A stretch of DNA of 64,000 nt from Coffea arabica (GCF_036785885.1 NC_092323.1:14082501-14146500), one strand, 5' to 3'. Counted from the first letter of the stretch, positions 1-12,072 are shown. Program-made: numbers and translations. The notes: a model not told the origin generated them from the sequence alone.

Positions 1-844
1 ACTATATTCTTTAATTAGAAAGTGAACCATTATTCCGGATGGATAAAAAAAAATAAGACTGTCAAAGTGAAAGGGACGGAGCAGTAAAAAAAAATGGACG
101 GACACAAAACTCAATATTGCCTCAATTATCTCTCCTATGCTAAAGCAATAAAAGAAACTTCAACTGCCAAAACTCTTGTCTTAATCTTCTTCTTGATATT
201 TATAAATAATTGATCCTTTTCTTTTCAAATCTTAATCGGAAATTGTTTTAACCTTCTAAAAGTGTTTAATATCCACATTAAGCATAGAATGTTACTGTGG
301 AAATTAAGAAAAATTTGTATAGTTTTCGGTTTAGTTGTGTAAGAAAAACTTAACGTTGTCAACACTCTATTGAACCTCCTAGATTAACAACCTTCATGGC
401 TTGCCAGCCATATGCAGGTGAGGCTGACAACTGCAGCTTCAAATGTTTTAAGTATTTCAAATAGAATGAAGAAAAAAGGTTTGGATTCCTAAGTGAAGGA
501 AGTTCACATATTTACCAAATAATATAGCTGTATTTTTATGCTACCAAATATTATAGCTACAATCATCCCTAGGTAAAATGGGTCAAAATTCACCCTAGAG
601 GTATAATGATGTTTACTACTTCCATATACAGGCTAACTATGTTGCGAGCTATCGATGTTGTCTTATTTTACTCCATGAAGTGGAGGATTTTGATATTTTT
701 ATCCTTATTTTTTAGGTATCTGTGCAATTTCTACAACTGAATGATGTATTGTTTTACTCTGTGATGAAGACATGAAATCAATAGCATGTTATTTTAATGT
801 AGGATGTAGCTCATTTTGTAGAAAAGGAAGTAGAATTTTTTAAA
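1..844. other. Intergenic, no gene seen
   Basis: AT-rich sequence with no convincing ORF, RNA gene or complete repeat. It ends at the target duplication of the Mutator-like element that begins at 845. Confidence 0.6.
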
Positions 845-2203
845 GGGATAATTTCAAAAACCTCCCTTGAGGTTTTTGACAATTTCACTCGGCATCCTTC
901 AATTTTAGAAAATTACACTGACCTCCCTTGGTTCAATAAAATGACAACAATACCCTCTATTTAATAGATAATTTACCACATATGTGAGACACAAAAACCA
1001 AACCAAAAGTAAAAGAAAAAATAAAAACCTGCAACAACTCGTCATCATCCCCAACCTTACTTTAATTAACAACAGTTTCTTTTCTCTTTTCCTCCCTTTT
1101 TTCTATCCCTTATGATTCTCTCCTTCCTGCGTATAACCCCATAGTCTCCTCCACCCATCAACTACACCACCATGCAAATCTACTCGAGGTGTTTATTTTT
1201 TGTCTACTTCTCTCTTTCCATGGTACTTAACTATCAGCCGCTCTTATTTATTTCTTCTCGTATTATAATTTGTATACATTAAAGAATCAAATTTTCCAAA
1301 ATTACAAATTCTGGGAGCAAATGAAAATTTCATGATCAAATTAGATGGAGATGATGAAGATGGTTGTGATAGAGGAGCAAAAAATGAAATTAATGGGCTA
1401 TGATTGGAAGAGAAAAAGGGACGAATCTAGGTTATGCTATTATGTTTGTTACACATTAAAATCTAATATCTTCATTTGGTTTCATTTTTATTTGATTTAC
1501 GAGTATGGGTGGTGGTTTGTCACAAAGATTAGTTTCTCTATTCCTAACGCCATTGGAGCATGGGGTTGCTCTTAACATAGGCATCAATAGTGGTTGACCA
1601 AGTCCTTTTTCTATCCAAGGAAGGTGATAGAGGATAGGTGTTGGTTCATAATTTGAGGTGTGATATTAGTCAATAGACAAAATATAGTGTTAATTTGGGG
1701 CAGGAAGCTTTTTTAGGGTATTTTAGTTGGTGGTGGTGGTTATGGTCGATTTGTAAAGGAAGTGATTCGGGTAGAGTTTGGGATTTTGATGATGCCGAAA
1801 TTGATAGAATTTGGGGATTAAGTTGGACTGCAATTTTGGTAAAATTTTGGGATTTTAGTGATGCCAAAATTGGTAAATTTTGAGGATTAAGTTGAAATTT
1901 GCTTGAACATGTTGATGAGGTTTTGGGTTTACAATTATCGTGAAAATATAGTAAGTTTGGATGAAAGTGTTTTTTACTTTTTTTTATTATTAAATTGATC
2001 ACTAAACCTTTTTTTTTTTCAATTTCTTTTGATGCATGATATTGCATAAGGGTATTTTAGGATACTTAAGTATAATTCTAGCTTGATGGGTCTATACTGT
2101 TAATTAAATAGTAAAAGTAAGGGAGGTCCGTGTAATTTTTTAAAATTGGGGGAAGCTGAGTGAAATTGTCAAAAATCTCATGGGAGGTTTATGAAATTAT
2201 CCC
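845..2203. mobile_element. Mutator-like TIR element A, non-autonomous
   Basis: The element starts GGGATAATTTC and ends with the reverse complement GAAATTATCCC. The terminal inverted repeats run about 95 bp on each side. It is flanked by a perfect 9-bp direct repeat TTTTTTAAA (836-844 and 2204-2212), the target-duplication length of the Mutator superfamily. No transposase is visible, and the short ORFs inside look random. Positions 1780-1905 hold two diverged copies of a roughly 80-bp unit. The ends and inner flanks resemble elements B (7866-9462) and C (45984-46781), so the three form one family. Assignment to Mutator is inferred from the long TIRs and the 9-bp duplication. Confidence 0.85.
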
Positions 2204-2890
2204 TTTTTTAAATTAACTGAAAGAAGAAGAATTTCAATAATTAAGCAAAAGCATTAATTGTCCTTTTGAGATGTTTAACTACATTACCTTTTTTCTCATT
2301 TTCTTTTGACAAAAAATAATTCTTCTATATAACTCTATTTACTAACTTATAATCGAGAAATTAGTCAAAGGAGTTCAATTAATTGTTTGGAAGCTTAATC
2401 CGGTAATAGTAATAACAATCAGAGCCTTGTTGCTTAGTTAAAGCTTCTTCATGCGACTTCGACCTACAAGGGAGCTAAGACTGGTGATACAAAAGTTCAT
2501 TATCTGTTTTATTTTGTCATTGCCAAAAAAAAAAAAACACTATTTTACAAGTTATAATCTCTCATAATGCAACTCAAACTATCCAAAGAAACACTTTCCA
2601 TTGAAAATTTGGCCTCTAAACTCATTAGGTGAGTTCATCCATTTACATGTTTATCACTACGGAAATTATATTAAAACACACTGTGATTCATGGAATATAA
2701 GATGGTATATATACAGCAAAATAGATATACTTTTGGAGTAGACAGGAAAGTAAAACTCACCAGAACGATCAAAGAAATTGAAAACTATCACAACTTGGGA
2801 AAAAAACGTACTAATACAGGTCAAGCAAAAATACATACAACGAACACCCCACAAATTGAGCAAGAAAACTCAAATTACACGCAGAAGCCC
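2204..2890. other. Intergenic, no gene seen
   Basis: AT-rich spacer between Mutator-like element A and the 3' end of the small minus-strand gene. Nothing else is recognisable. Confidence 0.5.
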
Positions 2891-2896
2891 TTTATT
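2891..2896 (-). terminator. Likely polyadenylation signal of the 76-aa gene
   Basis: AATAAA on the minus strand, about 57 nt past the stop codon at 2953. This spacing is normal for a plant 3' UTR. Confidence 0.5.
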
Positions 2897-2952
2897 GCAT
2901 GTAGACATGCTATTGACAAGCAGGCTTCATCTCACTAAATTAAGCAACAAAG

Positions 2953-3183
2953 TCAATCGTTTCTCCTTCCAGAACTGCCCTTGTTAGCATTAGGAGAAAC
3001 AAAGCCCCCAGGGTGAATTTTGTTGTTCTTATTACCACAAATATTGCTACTATCTTCGATTAACTTTTCTTCCACTCCTCCGCCATTCTTTCTTGCTCTT
3101 TCCTCTTCCTTTCTCTTAAGTTTCTCCTCTTGACGCTTTTGTTGCACGTAAATGTGAGCATAGCTTGCACCGGTGGATGCCAT
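2953..3183 (-). CDS. Small uncharacterised plant protein, Lys/Glu/Arg-rich
   Basis: Single-exon ORF of 76 aa starting MASTGASYAHIYVQQK. Residues about 15-32 are a charged, probably helical stretch (KRQEEKLKRKEEERARK). The C-terminal part is Asn/Gly-rich and contains HPGGF. No signal peptide, membrane segment or known catalytic motif is visible. Three features support a real gene: a TATA box about 90 bp upstream on the minus strand (3273-3282), an AATAAA about 57 nt after the stop, and biased protein-like composition. I do not recognise the family with certainty and assign no function. The start is the only Met near the N-terminus. Confidence 0.65.
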   Translation of the reverse strand: MASTGASYAHIYVQQKRQEEKLKRKEEERARKNGGGVEEKLIEDSSNICGNKNNKIHPGGFVSPNANKGSSGRRND

Positions 3184-3272
3184 AGCTCAAATATTCTGAT
3201 ATGAAAGAATCAAACAATTGGAATGCTCTAGTCTAGTGTTTTACAATGTGGGATTTGAAGTCCCTTGTGGAG

Positions 3273-3282
3273 GACTTTATAG
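3273..3282 (-). promoter_or_regulatory. TATA box of the 76-aa gene
   Basis: CTCTATAAAG on the minus strand, 90-100 bp upstream of the ATG at 3183. This leaves room for a normal start site and a 5' UTR of about 60 nt. Confidence 0.6.
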
Positions 3283-3766
3283 AGGGCTGAATTTTTGCCT
3301 TTTTTGTAACTAATTGATGGCTGACGATTTTGGTTGCATATCTTATTCATGCATGGCGGTTTAGAACACAGATAATTAATTGAAGTAAGTGGGGATACAT
3401 AAAAAGTTGGTTATCTTTAAAAAAAAAAAAATTTGTACGTTTTGGTTAATGATATTGTCAAGAATGGACCGTGCATGGTTGGACATTACTGGTTTTAGCT
3501 GTCAGCTTAGTCCGAAAGAGGGCTAAACTATTAAAATTATTGCCATTGAGTGCTTCTAGTAAGCTTGCCAAATTGTCAAAACCATAATCCACCAATCAAT
3601 GACCGACAGTTTGGCGATTCTACGTTAATTGCACCTCGACATTGTACCATAAGAAGCATAAGGTTTCTGATTTCTTCTCTTTGAATTAGGTGGCAGCGGC
3701 AGTGGCACGTTGACTGCAAGAAGATGGATAAAGCATGCTTTCAATTTTGTAAGAAAAGTACAGACT

Positions 3767-3930
3767 TGCATTTTTTGTTCTGGATTTGGTCCTCTTTAGT
3801 CTTAAAAAAGCTTGAATGGTGCTGCGGTTGGTGCAATTTATAGTATAGACTTGCTTTTTGGTTCTAGATTTGGTCTTCTTTACTCCTAAAAACGCATGAA
3901 TGGTGCCAAGTTTGGTGCAATTTATGTATA
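3767..3930. repeat. Tandem duplication, about 85-bp unit, two copies
   Basis: Two adjacent diverged copies share GACTTGC at the start, TGGATTTGGTC or TAGATTTGGTC in the middle and TTGGTGCAATTTAT at the end. Non-coding. Confidence 0.75.
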
Positions 3931-4218
3931 TATATGTATATATTTTTGTCAATTTGTACGAATTTTCTTTTAAAATTCACTTAACAATGATCAATAACAA
4001 CAAACAGAACAGGACACAGCCTCACCAGTACAATAATCAGACCACTGCAGTCACCTAAACAAAGTGTCCCGGTGTTCCAAGATAATAACAATTCTGAAAC
4101 TGGTTTGGTACTTGGAAGTTGGAGCAAATGGCATAACCAGCTTTCACAACTTACATTACCTGTTATTCATGTTTACTAGCACGACAAAGCTACCATTTGA
4201 ATTTACCTAGTATCTCAT

Positions 4219-4416
4219 TTTTTTTTATTTTTTTTTTATCGACACAGGGATGTCCGGGTCAATCCTTACGGAGTCCGACTAATTCCCCTGCGCTCCGGGA
4301 GAGGAGGCCCCACTCCACACCGAAGACGTAAACAACGGGACTCAAACCCTGATTGCCAGGTAAGTGGTCATACCCTAAAGAGGGAGAGCACACCGTCCGA
4401 GCTATCCCGTGGGGGC
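4219..4416 (-). mobile_element. tRNA-derived SINE
   Basis: On the minus strand it reads from a tRNA-like head, with an A-box-like GATAGCTCGGACGG and a B box GGGTTTGAGTCCC, to an A-rich tail at the left end. A perfect 15-bp target duplication flanks it (4204-4218 and 4417-4431, starting TACCTAG). Pol III boxes, a terminal A-tract and a long target duplication are the standard SINE marks. Complete, 198 bp. Confidence 0.85.
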
Positions 4417-5134
4417 TACCTAGTATCTCATGATTTTCGTACTTTTCGAACTCTATAGCAATTGTAACATCATATATATTAACGTTGCACGTATTAATCA
4501 CCATATTTTTGTCATTAATCAAGATTGTTTGAAGCTTGTTGTTAGTTTACTTGAAATTCAACAATCTTGATAAGAACAGTATTAGCAACTAAATGAGAGA
4601 ATCACCAACCATTTTATAAACTTTATGACAGGTCATTGGGTAATCATTTGAGTTCGATATCATTAAGTCTATCATTCTACTGTCACTAAATTAGGCTACC
4701 ATCAACTAGGTCTACAATTTAATATCAAGGATAAATAGATCCCTTCTGTATAATATAAATTCTATGATCCATACACTTACAAATGTTCACTCTTGTATCG
4801 TTTAAATAATTTTTAAACTTTTTAGGCCCGTCAGTTGAGTTGCTTTCGAGTTGAATATGGAAATGGTGGTCTCGTATTAGGTAAGAATGCTGAGTCATTT
4901 TCAAGTGAAAGTTCGAAGCTTAGCTATAGCATGTATTAATACTTGAACTAGTCGTTGGTTTTCTTGAAAAGTATGTGAGCTTAGTTTACATTTCTTTAAA
5001 CATTAATTATTGGTTTGAAGCCAATAATATCACACTTTTATGGCCTGCAGCAAATTGTCCAGTGGAAAAAAGTGATAATCCCAACACATAGTGAACTTCA
5101 TACTTGCAATTGAATCAGCTTACAGGAAACCAAT

Positions 5135-5188
5135 GAGTGATGATCAACCCCCAACCCCCACCCCCCCCCCCCCCCCAAAAAAAAAAAC
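5135..5188. repeat. Poly-C / poly-A tract
   Basis: A C-rich tract with runs of five, then about 16 cytosines, followed directly by about 11 adenines. A shorter tract of the same form sits at the corresponding point of copy D2 (about 7209-7238). Confidence 0.85.
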
Positions 5189-5519
5189 GCTTTCTTCATT
5201 GACTAAATCTCCATGGAGGAGTGGTGCATGCATATTGCTTAATGTGGTGACAAAGGAAAAACATCAGTGATCAAGTGCCTAGGTCTAAAGTTCAGCGATA
5301 TCTAGTTGCTTTTGCTATCAAAAAAGAAAAGAAAAGAAAAGTGAAGTGCCCAGGTTTAAACTCTACTGCTAAGCACATTGTAAACTAATTACAAGAAGTA
5401 ACTTAAAATTGGATAAAGAACCTGAAAATTTACGGGAAGCAATCAAATTTCACTTAGCACAGAGCATTTTAGATTAAGCCCACATATGATTTAACAAAGA
5501 GTTGTCCTCTTCCTTAGCT

Positions 5520-5728
5520 GTAGTTAGTCTTCATCAAGATTTAATTAATTGACCAAAGCGAATATTTGTATCTACCAATATGAGTTCACTTTGCACATTT
5601 GTAGATAATTTTGTCCCATAGGTAGTTGGTCTTCATCAAGAATTAATTAATTGACCAAAGAGAATATTTGTATCTGCCAATATAAGTTCACTTTGCACAC
5701 TTGTAGATAATTTTGTCCCATAAACAAT
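5520..5728. repeat. Tandem duplication, about 110-bp unit, two copies
   Basis: Two adjacent, highly similar copies share TTAATTAATTGACCAAAG and TTTGTAGATAATTTTGTCCC-type segments. Non-coding. Confidence 0.85.
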
Positions 5729-5962
5729 TGGAACATGTCTACATTATGGGTGAAAAAGATTAATAATGCACAAGTTTTGGTCCCCAGCACTTTTTTTGGA
5801 CCCTGAATTAAGCACCCCATGCAAGGCTCCGTAGTCCGTCCTTCTATTGGTTGACTAAATCAGTGCTTTCTTTTGTTCCTATCCACATATTAATTTGATG
5901 TACGCAGCCACTAAAGAAGTTTAGTATTAAAGTCTAATTGCCACCATTTGGTTGTTCTTATC

Positions 5963-6561
5963 TCTGTTTTGAAACTCGGACCGGACCGGCCGGTCGAACC
6001 GGTCGAACCGGGAACCGGCCAGGTAGCCGGTCCGAGTCATACTAAAAAATCGGGAATTTAAAACCCGATCAAAGTCGGTCAAAAATCGGGTTTGACCGGA
6101 AAAAAAACCGATTTTTCCGGTTCAACAGTGTTTTTTTTAAAAAAAATTCAAACTTTTTAATATTATGTTTTGACCCCCTAAATTATTAAAACTTATTGAT
6201 ATACCTCAAATATTTGATACTTTATAAATATTGTCCTAAAATTTGATGTTATTTTTCAATTTAATTCATAATTTTAATTCTAAACTTATTAATATTTATT
6301 AAATAATATAAATTGCTACTTGATTGTTCTAATTTCTTTGTATTTTCTTATTAAATATATTTGAAACATCAAATATATATGAATATACCTTTATTAATAT
6401 CAACATATTATTAAATATTATATATATAATATTTTAATTTTTAAATAATTTTTATTTATGACGTCATCCGGTTCGACCCCTATCGACCCCCGGTCGAACC
6501 CATTGACCCCTGACCCCTGACCTCGGCCGAGTCGCTATCCAGTCCGGTTCTGAAAACATAG
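5963..6561. mobile_element. 599-bp TIR element with CCGG-rich ends
   Basis: Flanked by a perfect 9-bp direct repeat GTTCTTATC (5954-5962 and 6562-6570). The ends are inverted: TCTGTTTTGAAACTCGG on the left against CTATGTTTTCAGAACCGG, the complement of the right end. The outer 150 bp are rich in GGACCGG and GGTCGAACCGG motifs; the core is very AT-rich. Non-coding. The 9-bp duplication suggests a Mutator relative. Copies D2 and D3 lack the insertion and keep the uninterrupted site. Confidence 0.8.
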
Positions 6562-8240
6562 GTTCTTATCATCTACCTTGACTTTCGAAGGAATTTTAGT
6601 CGTGCATCCTGAAAAATTTCTTGCTTTTCTGTTGGAGAAAAATGAGTTACAGTTTGATTATTGGATGTTAATTGCAATTCAACATTTTATGATAAGAAAC
6701 ACAAAGTCCCTGACTTCTTCTGCTCTTTGAATTGAAGTGACATGTTGACCTCAAGACGATTAAACATGTTCACAATTTTGTAAGATTCATAAGTATAGAC
6801 TTGCCTTAATGACCCTCTCTTATTTTGGATTTAGTGGTTTTCACTTTTTAGGCCAGCTTGCTGAGTTGTTTTCAAGTTAAATGAGGAAATGACGGTCTCC
6901 TATTAGTTAAGAATTTTTTGATCTTTATTCCAAGTGGAATAAGTTATATAGAAGTTAACTTTCGGTAAGAAGTTTGGCTATGGGATATGTATAGAGTAAT
7001 ACTTAAACTGACCACTTGTATGTTTACATAAAAAGTACGTAAACTAAGTTCCCCTTTCCTATAAGACTAATGTATTTGTTTACAACCAATAAAATCACAC
7101 TTTTATTTGGCTTGTCTAGTGGAGAAAAGTTATGATCAACCACATAGTGAACTTCTCACTTGAAACTGAATCAGCTATACCATACAGGAAACCAATAACT
7201 GATGATCAACTATAAAACCCACCCCCCCCCCCAAAAAAAACTAATAAAAAAGGCCTTTAAATTCTACTAAATACATTGAATTTATTAGCAACAAGTAACT
7301 TACACTTGAAAAAAAAGTAACCAAAAGTTGGAGGAAGCACTCAACTTTTCATTAAGTTCACTTATCGTCCAAGAGTTTTGATGTTACTTAGCCTGCGGTC
7401 GACTTCATCATCATGCAAATTAGTTAACTAAGAAGATAATATTAAATACGCCAATATGAGATTATTTTGCACATTGTTACCCATAAATAATTTGGATGTG
7501 CCTTCATAATGGGTGACGGAGATTAAAACTGCACAAAGTTTAATGGCGTCCACATCTTAATTTTAGATTAATTGATGTATGCAGCCACTAAAGTTTAAAT
7601 TTAACTCTTTAACTCCCACATTTCGTTGTTCTTATCATCTCCTTTAATTTCTTACTTTTCTGTTGGATAAAAATGTGCCAATAGTCCTGAGGTTTGTACT
7701 TTGGGTTAAGCATCAACTTAACAAAGAAATTTTTTTTTATTTCCATATTTTCGTCTCATGACAAAGTGAAGGTTAGTATGTATCAAGGTTGTGTAGGTTA
7801 TTTATCATATTTTCAAGATCCCATGAAATTAAATGAACAACCATCGTGAGAAGTAATAATAAAAAGGGATAATTTCAAAAACCTCCCCTAAAGTGTATGA
7901 CAATTTCACTTAGCTCTCCTCAAGTTTTAAAAATTACACTGACCTCTCTTGACACAATAATATGACTATAATTACCTTCACCCAATAGATGATTCACAAT
8001 ATAATGCAATGAAATATATACATAGGAAAACAAAACAAAAAAAAGTAGAACCCCTATCTCTTCATCTCACAACCAAGGACTGTCTATTCTCTCTCCCTTA
8101 ATCTCATTCTATTCTCATTTATCTATGAACTCATCTCTTTCTCCCTCTACCCACTTTCCTTCCATAACTCCCTCTCAATTCCCTCCAATAATGCCTACTA
8201 CTACTGCCAACCATTCCACAATTGATCCCTCTAACTCTAT

Positions 8241-8258
8241 TGTGTGTGTGTGTGTGTA
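8241..8258. repeat. (GT)n microsatellite
   Basis: Nine GT/TG dinucleotides inside Mutator-like element B. Confidence 0.9.
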
Positions 8259-8380
8259 TTTTTAATTCTTCCTGTCTTCCTTTTTAAAATTAGTTTTGGT
8301 TTTCCTGTGGAAGTAGAGCTTTTCTATATTTAAGATCCTGTTTGCTAACCCAATTTAGCACTTAAATTTAAGAGTAAATT

Positions 8381-8515
8381 TTATATACATTGTCAGTGTA
8401 TACACTATCACGATTGGATAAATGACACATGAGTAAATTTTGGATTTCAAATTCAAATTTTACACATGTAGCATATATCTAATGGTGATAGTGTATACAC
8501 TGACAGTGTATATAA
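8381..8515. repeat. 135-bp hairpin MITE-like palindrome
   Basis: Arms of about 39 bp (8381-8419 and 8477-8515) are near-perfect reverse complements centred on GTGTATACACT-type sequence, around a short AT-rich loop. It is nested in element B. Related fragments lie near 30860-30885. Confidence 0.75.
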
Positions 8516-9639
8516 GATTAATTCTAAATTTAATGGGTTTAGATCTTAATATGTTCAGATGCATTTGATAACAAAAAATAGAACATCTAAATTAATTAAG
8601 TGGTATTGAATTTTTTAGCAAAACTTGTTCTAAAAAATAAGTGATAAACTATTTATTTATCACTTAATGTGATATACACTCAAATGTATCTGATTTAGTA
8701 TTTAACAATTCAGTAATATAATGGATTCAAACTTCAGATTTTTCATATTTCAGTTTTTAGATTTCAATTTTATCTAACGCAACCTAAGATGTTATTATTT
8801 TTGGGGATTTGGTGGTAGACTAGATTATTTCATACAAATATGGTCTCCATCATTGGATTTGAAGTTTGAGGTATGATTGGTTGTGAATGGAATTTGGTTT
8901 TTGGCAAAATGAATTTCTTGAAGATCTAAATAGTCATAAGGATGACTTATTCTTTTAAACCTAACTAATTCCATCCAAATTCAGGAAACTCCCCTAAGGA
9001 TTCCCTTGATGGCCACAATATGGCTCGTGTACAAGAATTTGTGTGGAACCAGCCTTGACATCCTAAGCTGACGATTATGAAAACATAGGTAGCTGATTGT
9101 AAGTTTGACCATTCCATGGGACCTATAGAATTTTACTGAATGAGTAAATGATTTTTTCAGTGTCGGATCTAGTTTAACATGTGGATTGCAAGAAACAATT
9201 TCTATGATGATGTTGACGGAATTGCTTGGTTTGATAGTATTGTTGGTTTGATGCAAATGTAGATAAAGGTGATTTATAAGTACTTTTTGTTTTGTTATTG
9301 TACAAAAACGGTAGTTCAGGATTTTTAAAAAAAAATCTAGCTTATTGGGCCTGTATTGTTACATGAATAGTAAAAACAAGGGAGGTAGGTGTAATTTATA
9401 AAACTTGAGGGGAGCTCTCTGCAATTGTTAAAAACATCAAGGGAGGTTTCTGAAATTATCCATGATACAAAGTTAAGTACTTGGCTAGTTTGGTCTTCTA
9501 ATTACAAAATTAAAAGATCCTTAAAATTTAAAACTTGAGACTCTGATAAGTAGTGCAAGTGCTTATATGAATCTAGAAAGTGGCTTAGCCACTGCTTAAA
9601 AAAGAAACAACTTCCTCTAGCAATCACAAGAATATAAAT

Positions 9640-9850
9640 ATAGTTTTTAGATGGCCATTAGTTGGAGTACTAGTCAGCTTATCATCGCCCCATGAATACA
9701 ATTTGTTGATGCTTCATCCACCCGCCAGCCGATCTAAAAAACCGTGGTGTTTTTGACCTTCGAGTTGCTTGCTCCTCTTGCAAGTGGTAGGGTCTGTCTT
9801 GACACCTGTATTTTTTAGCCTGTATTAGAAAGACAATTTTTTCTAATATA
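9640..9850 (+). pseudogene. Dead paralogue of the 61-aa secreted-peptide-like ORF
   Basis: An ATG at 9651 opens MAISWSTSQLIIAP and meets a stop at once, where the paralogue at 12166 continues for 61 codons. Homology carries on past the stop (CTTCATCCACCCGCCAGCCG, then CTTGCAAGTGGTAGGG). The upstream segment, including the region matching the TATA box of the D3 copy, is also conserved, but the TATA run is shorter here. I infer that the whole unit was duplicated and this copy decayed. Confidence 0.5.
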
Positions 9851-10020
9851 TTATATGCAGAAAAACTCTTAAATACCCATAAATTTTAGAAAAACATTAA
9901 ATAAGGTATTAATGGCGGAAGTGGCTGCAAGTGGTGGGCGGGCAGCGGCGGAGGTTAATTAATAGTTGTGGGGGAAGGGTGGTTGGGATGTTGTTTGATA
10001 AACATCAATTTCTAGACAAA

Positions 10021-11406
10021 CACTTATGTTGAGTCCATAACTTATACATGTATACATTTTGCCCCTTTAGATTAAATTTTTTGATTCCATTACTGCTTGA
10101 AAGTTGGTATAAATAAATAAAATATTTCACACACACACACACACACATATATATTCGATACAATAATATAATGTGAAAGTATATTATATACTTTATTGCA
10201 TGCAACAGGATGGAATTGGAATTGAATAGAAACAATCAAACCTGTCTGAAGTCTGAAGTGGTATCAAATTTGTATAACGTGGTTACCATACTCCTCTGAT
10301 TTAATTATTAATTAAATAAAGAGTTACTTAATTTAAAAGGACAAACGGAGAAGTACCTAGAAAACAGCTAGTAATAGTAATTGAAGTTCAATTTATCTCT
10401 ACTAGTTTTGCTACATTAAGCAATCAACGCAGCTCTAACAAATAAACTTTTGTCTCTCTGAATATGTTTAATAAATTGATTTCAATTGCACTTTCCATAA
10501 ACTTCAAATGGAAACAGCGTAAGATCTACAACTATCATAAACGCCAGACACTGAAATTCCTCACTTATAGTAATGGTAGGGAACTTATATTAATGGTAGG
10601 GAATTTTTGCGAGTAGTGATGTTGAACAAAATAATATATATATTAGTCTACTCTTAGTTTTTACACTGCGTTTAAAAATTGTCACTTGTGGGTTTATGAT
10701 TTGGCTTGCCACATCTTTCCCTAGAATTATTACGAGTAATTCTGCCTTAAGATGGTCTCGTAGAAACATATAACCACACCCCACGAAATATAACACTACT
10801 ATCTTCTTATGATGTTGAATTGGTCACAATTACTTGAATTAAGTGGTTTCGGATTATACGCTATCACAATTATTTGAATTAAGTGGTTTTGGATTATACC
10901 CTATCACAGCTACTACTTGAATTAATTGGTTTTTGAGGATGTTTTTGAAATATTTTATTATAACAATATAGGTGAAAATTTTTTACTGTAGATGAGGTTG
11001 TTTTTGAGGTTATTTTTTGTGTTTTTAGCATTTTTTAGATTGTTTTTGGTATTTTTATGGTTGTTTTTATTTGTGTATTACTGTAGTATTGTATATGAAG
11101 ATGTTGTTATTTTTTAAAAATGACCAGTCAAACGCATATGTTTTCAAGATGACATTTGTTCCTTCATTTGAATCTAGTAGGTTCAATGACACAAACTATC
11201 ATCTCAAAACAATGTAACATGATGTAATACTAAAAAGTATAATAGAGGATTCAAAGACGAATTAAGTGACCGAAATTACACCTTCCTAAATCACATGCAT
11301 CTAATACACTAGCTAGGAGGGCAAAAAGGTATACTTCGTATTAAGAATTTAACGTCTCGAGTAGATCTTACAATTAAGAGCAGGGAAGGTTTTGTGTCCG
11401 ACTATA
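10021..11406. other. Intergenic, repeats only
   Basis: No gene seen. It holds a (CA)n run at about 10128-10147 and a roughly 46-bp tandem repeat at about 10826-10930. A T-rich MITE-like stretch with ACTGTAG motifs lies at about 10930-11100. Confidence 0.5.
10826..10930. repeat. Tandem repeat, about 46-bp unit, 2-2.5 copies
   Basis: The unit contains CACAATTA-TTGAATTAAGTGG and GGATTATAC-CTATCACA segments repeated head to tail, with a partial third copy. Confidence 0.8.
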
Positions 11407-11483
11407 TATTTTTAGCTGATGTTAATGAAATACTTCGTGTTAGTCACCAAAATATTGAAAGATGGTTAATACTGGAGAAATAA
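11407..11483. repeat. Inverted copy of sequence at 12649-12735
   Basis: It includes a roughly 30-bp stretch (11414-11445, GTTAATGAAATACTTCGTGT at its core) that returns as its reverse complement at 12687-12719, with weaker matches on both sides. The partner lies just past the 3' end of the NB-ARC pseudogene. Confidence 0.65.
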
Positions 11484-12062
11484 CTAACATTGCAAAACAC
11501 AAAATTCCACCCACAACAACTTGCTTCAAAGAGAAAAGTGAGTGATCATGTTCTTGCCATGTTTGAATGCTACGGCTCCGTCCTTCTAGTGGTTGACTAG
11601 ATTAGTGGTTTCTTCTACTCCTATCCACATCTTAATTGTAGATTAGTTGATATATGCAGCCACCAAAGCAGCTCAGTTTTTAACTCTTAAACTGTCACAT
11701 TTCGTTGTTCTTATCATCTCCTTTGATTTCCAAAGGAATTCTTCTCATGCAATCTGACGAATTTGTCACTTTCTGTTGGCGTTAAAATGTGCCAATAGCT
11801 GTGAAGTATGGACCTTAGGTTGATCATCAACTTAACAAAGAAAGTGTTTTTTTCCCCCTTTTTTCCATGGGTATATATCAAGGTTGTGTAAAAAATTTAA
11901 CAAACTTCCTAGATCCCGTGAAGTTAATTAAGTAAATGAACAACCATTGTGAGAAGTAGTAATAAATAATTAAGTATATAGTTGGCCATTTTTGTCTTCT
12001 AATAAAATAAAAGATGATTAAAACTTAAAAGAGTTGAGACTCTGATAAGTAGTGCAAGTGCT

Positions 12063-12072
12063 TATATATATA
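12063..12072 (+). promoter_or_regulatory. TATA box candidate for the 12166 ORF
   Basis: TATATATATA about 95 bp upstream of the ATG at 12166, within a segment conserved between copies D2 and D3. Confidence 0.45.

Larger units (their letters stand above)
3600..6650. repeat. Duplication block, copy D1
   Basis: First of three diverged copies of a local segment. Stretches at about 3640-3770, 5000-5190 and 5830-6640 are recognisable again in copy D2 (6668-10020), and part again in D3 (11490-12560). D1 is interrupted by a SINE (4219-4416) and a 599-bp TIR element (5963-6561). It also has internal tandem duplications at about 3767-3930 and 5520-5728. No intact gene is seen. The paralogy was read by eye and identity was not measured. 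Confidence 0.65.
7866..9462. mobile_element. Mutator-like TIR element B
   Basis: The left end GGGATAATTTC and right end GAAATTATCC(A) carry the same roughly 95-bp TIRs as element A. The 9-bp target duplication has decayed: TAATAAAAA on the left (7857-7865) against TGATACAAA on the right (9463-9471), 7 of 9 matching. Copy D3 has a continuous sequence across this point near 11960-11975, a paralogous empty site that confirms the boundaries. It contains a (GT)n run (8241-8258) and a separate hairpin element (8381-8515). No transposase is visible. Confidence 0.8.
6668..10020. repeat. Duplication block, copy D2
   Basis: Second copy of the local segment. About 6690-7680 matches parts of D1. About 7540-7865 plus 9463-10015 matches D3 (11560-12545). 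It is split by Mutator-like element B (7866-9462). Its right part holds a dead version of the short ORF that is open in D3. Confidence 0.7.
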
